In this document: positions 58,805 to 64,000 of the stretch, piece by piece
Layout of the letters: each line of letters starts with the position of its first letter
Position numbering within the stretch: the first letter of the stretch is position 1
Assembly: GCA_021531865.1 (NCBI GenBank)
Contig: JAFBIW010000004.1
Span: 62,001-126,000 of the forward strand
Length of the DNA stretch: 64,000 nucleotides
Source: Butyricicoccus pullicaecorum
Lineage (GTDB): Bacteria > Bacillota > Clostridia > Oscillospirales > Butyricicoccaceae
Direction of reading: 5' to 3'
Notes under the pieces: generated by a model
Told to the model about the DNA's origin: nothing
What the model saw: the letters and a program-made list of their open reading frames with translations, nothing else
Databases searched by the model: none
Program-made: the position numbers and the translations under genes

Positions 58805-59308
58805 ATGCAAATCATCATTCGCAATTGGAAATTGGAGGATGCGGCCGGACTGGCCGCGCAGGCAAACGACCCGGGCGTGTCGGACAAGCTGCGCAATACG
58901 TTTCCCTACCCGTACACCGAGGAGGACGCGGCATTTTTCATCAATATCGCGCGGCGCACCCATTGTGACCGGGGCTGGCACCGATGTATCGAGGTGGATG
59001 GCCGGGTCGCCGGCGGCGTGAGCCTGCGATTCGGCGACGACGTGCTCTGCTGCTGCGGCGAGCTGGGCTGCTGGCTGGGTCGGGATTACTGGAACCGGGG
59101 CATTGCGACCGAGGCCGTGCGCATCGTCTGCGAGCGGGCATTTCAGGAGACCGAGCTTGTGCGCATCGAGGCCGAGGTCTTCTCGAACAATCCGGGCGCG
59201 ATCCGGGTGCTCGAGAAAAACTGCTTCCAGCGCGAGGGCTATTTCTGCAACCGGATCTGCAAGCACGACCGCCTGTACGATTCGATCCTGTTCGCGACAT
59301 TCAAATGA
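58805..59308 (+). CDS. GNAT-family N-acetyltransferase (RimJ/RimL-like) under T-box control
   Basis: The 167-residue acetyltransferase has a GNAT fold: start IIIRNWKLEDAAGLAAQAND, the acetyl-CoA pyrophosphate-binding region LGRDYWNRGIATEAVRIVCE (R/Q-x-x-G-x-A type), and NPGAIRVLEKNCFQREGY. It belongs to the RimJ/RimL-like group acting on protein N-termini, amino acids or small amines. The T-box upstream predicts induction when methionine tRNA is uncharged. Substrate unknown. It has an AAAAGGGG ribosome site. Confidence 0.88.
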   Translation: MQIIIRNWKLEDAAGLAAQANDPGVSDKLRNTFPYPYTEEDAAFFINIARRTHCDRGWHRCIEVDGRVAGGVSLRFGDDVLCCCGELGCWLGRDYWNRGIATEAVRIVCERAFQETELVRIEAEVFSNNPGAIRVLEKNCFQREGYFCNRICKHDRLYDSILFATFK

Positions 59309-59310
59309 AA

Positions 59311-59345
59311 AAAAGATCCTCCTGTGCTCGGCAGGAGGACCTTTT
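59311..59345. terminator. Bidirectional terminator between GNAT and dapB
   Basis: TCCTCCTG/CAGGAGGA with flanking AAAAG/CTTTT after one mismatch. Confidence 0.9.
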
Positions 59346-59359
59346 CATACAATTCACTT

Positions 59360-60124
59360 TTACTTCATCGAAGCGATGACGTGGCTCATGTTGTACAGAC
59401 CGGGCTGGGTCTGTCCCGCGAGGAAGACGGCGGCGTTGACCGCGCCGGACGCGAAAACGTCACGCGAGAGGGCGGAGTGCTTGACCTCGATGACCTCGTC
59501 GCGGCCGCAGAACAGCACGCTGTGCTCGCCCACGATCGTGCCGCCCCGGATCGAGTGCATACCGATCTCGTGCGCCGGGCGCTTTTCGCGGCGCTCGTGG
59601 CGGTCATAGACGTATTCAGGCTCGTAGGGCAGGGCTTCGGAGACCGCGTCGGCCAGCATCAGCGCGGTGCCGCTCGGCGCGTCCAGCTTCTGGTTGTGGT
59701 GGGCCTCGACGATCTCGACGTCGTAGTCCGCGCCCAGGACAGACGCGCATTTGCGCAGCAGATCCATCATCAGATTGATGCCGAGGGACATATTGCCCGA
59801 GCGGAAGAGCGGAATCTCCTTGGAAGCGGCGTCGATGGCGGCGAGCTGTTCGGTCGAAAGGCCGGTCGTGCAGATGACGGCCGGGACGCGGCGCGTCAGA
59901 CAGAAGGCCAGCAGAGCGTCGACCGCGGACGCGTTCGAGAAGTCGATAACGACGTCGATCTGCTCGGTGCAGGCGGACGGGTCAGCGTAGACCGGATAAT
60001 CGGCCAGACGGACGGCGTTCACGTCAAAGCCGGCGACGATCCGCATCTCGGGCTTGCCCGCGACGATCTCGGTGATGACGCGTCCCATGCGGCCGTTGCA
60101 GCCGGAAAGTGCGATGTTCAGCAT
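59360..60124 (-). CDS. dapB: 4-hydroxy-tetrahydrodipicolinate reductase DapB
   Basis: The 254-residue NAD(P)H-dependent reductase has a Rossmann start IALSGCNGRMGRVI and the substrate-binding signature EAHHNQKLDAPSGTALML. It forms tetrahydrodipicolinate in lysine and diaminopimelate synthesis. The start at 60124 (MLNIAL) is selected; the longer frame overlaps dapA. It is last in asd-dapA-dapB. Confidence 0.96.
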   Translation of the reverse strand: MLNIALSGCNGRMGRVITEIVAGKPEMRIVAGFDVNAVRLADYPVYADPSACTEQIDVVIDFSNASAVDALLAFCLTRRVPAVICTTGLSTEQLAAIDAASKEIPLFRSGNMSLGINLMMDLLRKCASVLGADYDVEIVEAHHNQKLDAPSGTALMLADAVSEALPYEPEYVYDRHERREKRPAHEIGMHSIRGGTIVGEHSVLFCGRDEVIEVKHSALSRDVFASGAVNAAVFLAGQTQPGLYNMSHVIASMK

Positions 60125-60147
60125 AACGGTATGGCTCCTTTGGCAGA

Positions 60148-61038
60148 TCAGATCTTGCAGCCCATGCGGTCGAGCTCGGCCTTCAGCATGGCGGTGTGCT
60201 CGGCGGACAGCTCGACGAGGGGCAGGCGCAGGTCGCCGACCTTCCAGCCCAGCAGCTCCATGGCCTTCTTGACCGGGATCGGGTTGACCTCGCAGAACAG
60301 GGCGTTGATGAGGTCGAGGTAGTCGAGCTGCAGGCGGGTGGCCTCGGCGTACTTGCCCTCGAGGCACAGGCGGGTGATCTCGTGCGCCTCGGTCGGCGCG
60401 ACGTTCGACAGGACGGAAATAACGCCCTTGCCGCCCAGCGACATAAGCGGGACGATCTGGTCGTCATTGCCCGACCAGAAGTTCAGCTCATCGCCGCACA
60501 GGTGCATGGCCTCGGCCAGCAGAGAGAAGTTGCCGCTCGCTTCCTTCGCGCCGTTGATATTCGGGTGCTTGGACAGCTCGAAATAGGTCTGGGCGGTGAA
60601 GGACATGCCGGTGCGGCTGGGCACGTTGTACAGGATGACCGGGCAGTCGCTGCAATCGGCAATCGCGTTGAAGTGGGCGATCAGGCCGCGCTGAGTGGTC
60701 TTGTTGTAGTAGGGCGTGACCGAGAGAACGGCGTCCGCGCCGCAGGCAGCGGCCTCGCGGGTGAGCTGGATGGCGGTCTGGGTGTCGTTCGAGCCGGCGC
60801 CCGCGATGACCGGGACGCGGCCGGCAACATAGTCGCAGCCGAAGCGGATGACCTCGGCGTGCTCCTCGATGGTCATGGCGGAGGCTTCGCCGGTGGTGCC
60901 GACGATGACGATGGCGTCGGTGCCGTGGGCGATCTGGTGGTCGATGATCTTCTTGAATTCCTCGTAGTCAACCTCGCCGGTGGGCTTGAAGGGGGTGACG
61001 ATCGCGACGGCCGCGCCGGTAAATACAGGCTTTTTCAT
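60148..61038 (-). CDS. dapA: 4-hydroxy-tetrahydrodipicolinate synthase DapA
   Basis: The 296-residue aldolase condenses pyruvate with aspartate semialdehyde. It has VAIVTPFKPTGEVDYEE, GTTGEASAMTIEEH, the active YNVPSRTG and the Schiff-base lysine in NINGAKEASGNF. The start at 61038 is chosen over 61083. It sits 20 bp after asd. Confidence 0.97.
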   Translation of the reverse strand: MKKPVFTGAAVAIVTPFKPTGEVDYEEFKKIIDHQIAHGTDAIVIVGTTGEASAMTIEEHAEVIRFGCDYVAGRVPVIAGAGSNDTQTAIQLTREAAACGADAVLSVTPYYNKTTQRGLIAHFNAIADCSDCPVILYNVPSRTGMSFTAQTYFELSKHPNINGAKEASGNFSLLAEAMHLCGDELNFWSGNDDQIVPLMSLGGKGVISVLSNVAPTEAHEITRLCLEGKYAEATRLQLDYLDLINALFCEVNPIPVKKAMELLGWKVGDLRLPLVELSAEHTAMLKAELDRMGCKI

Positions 61039-61058
61039 AGGGTAAGACCTCCTAACAA

Positions 61059-62138
61059 TCAGTCGATGTAACCCTCTGCACACAGCAGCTCGGCCAGCAG
61101 GACAGCGCCGCCCGCCGCGCCGCGCAGAGTATTGTGGGACAGGCTGACAAACTTGTAATCGAACAGGGAGTCCTCGCGCAGACGGCCGATGGAAACGCCC
61201 ATGCCGCCCTCGAGGTCACGATCCAGACGGGTCTGGGGACGGTTGTCTTCCTCAAAGTAGGTCAGGAAATGCTGGGGGGCGGAGGGGAGCTTCAGCTCCT
61301 GCGCGCGGCCTTCATAGGTACGCCACTTTTCAATGATCTCCTCCTTGGAGGCCTTGTTCCTGAGCTTGACGAAGACAGACGCCATGTGGCCGTCCGAAAC
61401 GGGCACGCGCAGGCACTGTGCGGTGATCTTGGGGGAGGTGGCCGGAACGATGCGGTCGCCTTCGATGTGACCCCAGACCTTCATCGGCTCAACCTCGGAC
61501 TTTTCCTCCTCGCCGCCGATGTAGGGGATGACGTTGTCGATCATCTCGGGCCAGGTCTCGAAGGTCTTGCCCGCGCCCGAAATCGCCTGATAGGTGGAAA
61601 CGGCGACTTCCTCAACGCCCAGATCCCAGATGGCGGAGAGGGCGGGAACGTAGCTCTGGATGGAGCAGTTGGACTTGACGGCGATGAAGCCGCGCTTGGT
61701 CCCCAGGCGCTTGCGCTGGGAAGCGATGATCTCGGCGTGGCCGGCGTTGACCTCGGGGATGATCATGGGGACATCCGGGGTCAGGCGGTGCGCGCTGTTG
61801 TTCGAGATGACCGGGCACTCGAGCTTGGCGTAGCGCTCCTCGAGAGCGCGGATCTCATCCTTCTTCATATCGACGGCACAGAAGATGAAATCGACCTTGG
61901 AGGCCAGCTCCTCGGCGTCCGCGGTGGCGTCCAGCAGGACCATGTCCTTCATGGCCTCCGGGATCGGACGGGTCATCTTCCAGCGGCCTTCAACGGCCTC
62001 GGCATAGGTCTTGCCCTTGTTGCGGCCGGACGCGGCGAGCGCGACGACATGGAACCAGGGATGATTTTCAAGCAGAAGGGAAAAACGCTGGCCGACCATG
62101 CCGGTCGCGCCGACGATACCTACCTGATACTGCTTCAT
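61059..62138 (-). CDS. asd: Aspartate-semialdehyde dehydrogenase
   Basis: The 359-residue enzyme makes aspartate semialdehyde from aspartyl phosphate. It has GIVGATGMVGQRF at the N-terminus, SNNSAHR, the catalytic cysteine in KSNCSIQS and the substrate His in PVSDGHMASVFV. The length matches the fungal/archaeal-like Asd type rather than the 340-residue Gram-negative type. It begins the lysine operon under the lysine riboswitch. Confidence 0.96.
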   Translation of the reverse strand: MKQYQVGIVGATGMVGQRFSLLLENHPWFHVVALAASGRNKGKTYAEAVEGRWKMTRPIPEAMKDMVLLDATADAEELASKVDFIFCAVDMKKDEIRALEERYAKLECPVISNNSAHRLTPDVPMIIPEVNAGHAEIIASQRKRLGTKRGFIAVKSNCSIQSYVPALSAIWDLGVEEVAVSTYQAISGAGKTFETWPEMIDNVIPYIGGEEEKSEVEPMKVWGHIEGDRIVPATSPKITAQCLRVPVSDGHMASVFVKLRNKASKEEIIEKWRTYEGRAQELKLPSAPQHFLTYFEEDNRPQTRLDRDLEGGMGVSIGRLREDSLFDYKFVSLSHNTLRGAAGGAVLLAELLCAEGYID

Positions 62139-62194
62139 GATTTGGGATTCCTCCTAACAGTTTTCTACCATAGCGTGAAATACTCGACAGATAA

Positions 62195-62218
62195 GAAAAA
62201 AACCGGTTGAAAAACCGG
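62195..62218 (-). terminator. Lysine-riboswitch terminator
   Basis: CCGGTT/AACCGG with a short loop, then eight Ts on the minus strand (62202-62195). Confidence 0.87.
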
Positions 62219-62262
62219 CATGGACTATACTATAATGGAAAGACAGGATTGTCATCCCATAA

Positions 62263-62440
62263 GTGATAGCGCTCCACCGGCATGAGACATGCTGATGACA
62301 GACGATGGGATGTTCTCCAAACCGTCCAGGCAGGGCATCCCGCAATGGGCCGCGCCTTCGGCGGAGTCCCCTTTTTCGAATGGTCAACGGGGTTGCGGCC
62401 CCTGACAGACGATACTGATGAACACCGCGCCTCTATCTGT
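62263..62440 (-). promoter_or_regulatory. Lysine riboswitch (L box)
   Basis: On the minus strand the conserved blocks are GATAGAGGCGCG, then AGTAT, AAAAGGGGACTCCGCCGAAG and the 3' GTGGAGCGCTATC. P1 pairs GATAG with CTATC. Bacillus lysC has the same blocks in this order. High lysine should favour the downstream terminator and switch off asd-dapA-dapB. Confidence 0.93.
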
Positions 62441-62472
62441 AGGAATTTCGTTATGTAACGTATGCATTCTTT

Positions 62473-62501
62473 ATTCTATGGCACGGTTCTTCTTTTGTCA
62501 A
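62473..62501 (-). promoter_or_regulatory. Promoter of asd-dapA-dapB
   Basis: Minus-strand TTGACA (62501-62496), 17-bp spacer, TAGAAT (62478-62473). A palindrome TTTGTCAATAGACAAA (62494-62509) covers the -35 box. Confidence 0.85.
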
Positions 62502-62525
62502 TAGACAAACGCGAAGGAGATGGCT

Positions 62526-63845
62526 ATGAAACGTATTTTTTCAGCGATTTTGTCGTGTGCGTTGTGCGTACCGCTGTTTTTGCCCCCCGCGCGGGCGGCC
62601 TCTGATCCGGTCGTCCGGGTGGGGCTGGCCTACGGCGCGTCCGCGCAGGAGGCCTCCCGGCTGGAGGCGGCGGACGGCGCGGGCTGGACGGTCGGTGAGA
62701 TGCGCGGCACCTCCTTCGTCAGCCGCGAGACCCTTTCCTGCGCGGTGCTCACGGTCGAGCCGGACGGTACGGGCTTGAGACTGGTGGACGCGGACGCCGG
62801 CCGGACGGTCTACGAGACCGACGCGGACGAGCTTGCGCTCTCGGCGCTCGGCCGGCTGACGCTGTTCGGCCAGAACCGGTACGAGGGCGACTTTGTGTGC
62901 CGCAATACGGACGGAAGGGTCACTGTCATCAACTACATCGGTCTGGAGGACTACATCAAGGGCGTCGTGCCCTATGAGATGACCGCGAGCTGGCCGCGCG
63001 AGGCGCTCAAGGCGCAGGCTGTCTGCGTGCGCTCCTATGCCGACGGGCAGATGGGCAAGCACGAGAGTCAGGGCTTTGACCTGTGCGCCTCCACCCACTG
63101 CGAGACCTACCGCGGCACCGGCCGCGCCACGGCCAATTCGGACGCGGCGGTCGAGGAAACCAAGGGTGAATACCTGTGGTACAACGGGAAGAAGGTCGTC
63201 GGCTATTATTTCTCGTCGGACGGCGGCGCGACCGAGGACGCGGCCAACGTCTGGGGCGGCAGTCTGCCCTATCTGACCGGCGTGCCCGACCCCTATGAAA
63301 ACACGGCCGAGGCGCTCAACGGCACGTGGTCGGTCGCGCTGACGGCGGCGCAGGCGGCGGAAAAGCTGCGTGCGGCCGGGCATACGATCGGCACGGTTGC
63401 GTCCATCCAGATCACCGGCCGCACCGCGATGGGCAACGTCGCCGAGCTGACCGTGACCGACACGGCGGGCACAAAGGTGAAGCTGACCCGCGCGGCCTGC
63501 CGGTCGGTCTTCGGCCTGAACAGCATCCGCTATTCGGTTTCGGGCGGCACGGCCGCCGCAGCGCCTGCCGCCTCGAATGTCGTCTATGTGATCGGCGCGG
63601 ACGGCGTGAAACGTCAGGTCGCGCTGAGCGGCTGCTCGATGCTCACAAGCGCCGGCTTGAAGCCTGTGACGACGGCGGCTCAGACGACAGACACGTCTGC
63701 TGCAGGCGACAGCTTTACCTTCACCGGTACGGGCTGGGGTCACAGCGTCGGCATGAGCCAGTACGGCGCGAAGGCAATGGCCGAGCAGGGCTTTCCTTAC
63801 GACCGTATCTTACAATATTACTTCACCGGCATCGAGGTTCGGTGA
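62526..63845 (+). CDS. SpoIID/LytB-domain secreted protein
   Basis: The 439-residue protein has a signal peptide (MKRIFSAILSCALCVPLFLP, cleaved near ARAA) and a SpoIID domain with GLEDYIKGVVPYEM, CASTHCETYRG, YNGKKVVGYYFSSDGG and the C-terminal GTGWGHSVGMSQYGAKAM. SpoIID in Bacillus is a lytic transglycosylase of engulfment; LytB forms also occur in vegetative walls. The ATG at 62526 (MKRIFS) is better placed after GAAGGAG than 62520. queA follows. Confidence 0.9.
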   Translation: MKRIFSAILSCALCVPLFLPPARAASDPVVRVGLAYGASAQEASRLEAADGAGWTVGEMRGTSFVSRETLSCAVLTVEPDGTGLRLVDADAGRTVYETDADELALSALGRLTLFGQNRYEGDFVCRNTDGRVTVINYIGLEDYIKGVVPYEMTASWPREALKAQAVCVRSYADGQMGKHESQGFDLCASTHCETYRGTGRATANSDAAVEETKGEYLWYNGKKVVGYYFSSDGGATEDAANVWGGSLPYLTGVPDPYENTAEALNGTWSVALTAAQAAEKLRAAGHTIGTVASIQITGRTAMGNVAELTVTDTAGTKVKLTRAACRSVFGLNSIRYSVSGGTAAAAPAASNVVYVIGADGVKRQVALSGCSMLTSAGLKPVTTAAQTTDTSAAGDSFTFTGTGWGHSVGMSQYGAKAMAEQGFPYDRILQYYFTGIEVR

Positions 63846-63853
63846 TTCCAAAT

Positions 63854-63880
63854 AAGGAGGAGGCCGGGAACACGCCCGGC
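63854..63880 (+). promoter_or_regulatory. Distant Shine-Dalgarno with spacer hairpin before queA
   Basis: AAGGAGGAGG (63854-63863) lies 27 bp from the queA ATG, but GCCGGG (63863-63868) and CCCGGC (63875-63880) form a hairpin in the spacer that would shorten it to about 9 bp. Confidence 0.55.
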
Positions 63881-63887
63881 GCATACT

Positions 63888-64000
63888 ATGAAGAAAAGCG
63901 ATTTTTATTTTGATCTGCCCGAACGTCTCATCGCACAGCATCCGCTCGCGCAGCGGGACAGCTCCCGTATGCTCGTCATGGATCGATCGACCGGCGAACT
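63888..64000 (+). CDS. queA: S-adenosylmethionine:tRNA ribosyltransferase-isomerase QueA (3'-truncated by window edge)
   Basis: Only 37 codons fall in the window. They read [20 protein letters not shown], then [18 protein letters not shown], the diagnostic QueA N-terminus. QueA makes epoxyqueuosine in tRNA. Start chosen at the only in-frame ATG; the C-terminus and the downstream gene (tgt is usual) lie outside. Confidence 0.93.
   Translation, partial: MKKSDFYFDLPERLIAQHPLAQRDSSRMLVMDRSTGE

Noticed and set aside
62221-62460. Plus-strand noncoding RNA (6S or RNase P) upstream of the SpoIID gene
   Set aside because: Promoter-like TATACTATAATGG on the plus strand caught attention, but the conserved blocks match a minus-strand lysine riboswitch.
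1-64000. CRISPR arrays, rRNA or tRNA genes
   Set aside because: No regularly spaced direct repeats, no rRNA-like segments and no tRNA cloverleaf were recognised by eye in intergenic regions.

Overview
The window looks like chromosome from a GC-rich, spore-forming, low-GC-lineage (Firmicutes/Clostridia) anaerobe, most likely an Oscillospirales-type gut bacterium. The evidence is SpoIIR, a SpoIID-domain protein and CwlD (endospore formation), a Prp-cleaved L27, a WalRK system with YycH/YycI, type III glutamine synthetase, acetate kinase, rubrerythrin and many Gram-positive style 5' regulatory RNAs. The taxon is an inference from gene content and codon use; no rRNA is present. No prophage, insertion sequence, CRISPR array or tRNA was recognised. 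Layout: (1) 1-4.9 kb, glycogen synthesis and alpha-glucan genes (glgD end, glgA, a GH13 enzyme) and a Nudix hydrolase. (2) 4.9-12.5 kb, a wal cluster walR-walK-yycH-yycI with murA inserted before walJ(yycJ)-rlmH. (3) 12.5-13.7 kb, a NiCo (czcD) riboswitch with an overlapping terminator in front of a cation diffusion facilitator. (4) 13.7-19.8 kb, minus strand: a metallophosphoesterase-rubrerythrin-rubredoxin fusion, a PfkB sugar-phosphate kinase, and the ylxM-ffh-rpsP-khpA-rimM-trmD operon. (5) 20-24.2 kb: yfmF-yfmH-lgt-folD. (6) 24.3-27.4 kb: a BlaI/BlaR1-like pair with operators and an unusual large sensor. (7) 27.4-29.8 kb: rplU-prp-rpmA and obgE. (8) 29.9-31.6 kb: an Lsa-like ABC-F protein behind an attenuator with a Phe-rich leader peptide. 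(9) 31.8-36.2 kb: an acidic secreted repeat protein, tmcAL, ackA and a DUF378 protein. (10) 36.3-43.8 kb: PHP phosphatase, ispE, spoIIR, a polysaccharide polymerase-like membrane protein, cwlD, radA, pepD. (11) 43.8-49.9 kb: a GntR-controlled ABC operon (YtrA-like) diverging from a membrane-fusion protein/FtsX permease pair. (12) 49.9-53.9 kb: ammonium transporter fused to PII, and glnN with a promoter-proximal terminator. (13) 54.2-59.3 kb: a tyrosine recombinase, EamA transporter, WYL regulator, 41-residue protein, PflX-like radical SAM protein, and a methionine-type T-box in front of a GNAT acetyltransferase. (14) 59.3-64 kb: lysine-riboswitch controlled asd-dapA-dapB, a SpoIID protein and the start of queA. 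The standout features are RNA-level control (NiCo, lysine and T-box elements, the ABC-F attenuator, the glnN leader) and unusual fusions (phosphoesterase-rubrerythrin, Amt-PII, BlaR1-like with a non-penicillin sensor). The best candidates for something undescribed are the T-box(Met)-GNAT unit, the phosphoesterase-rubrerythrin fusion and the BlaR-like sensor.
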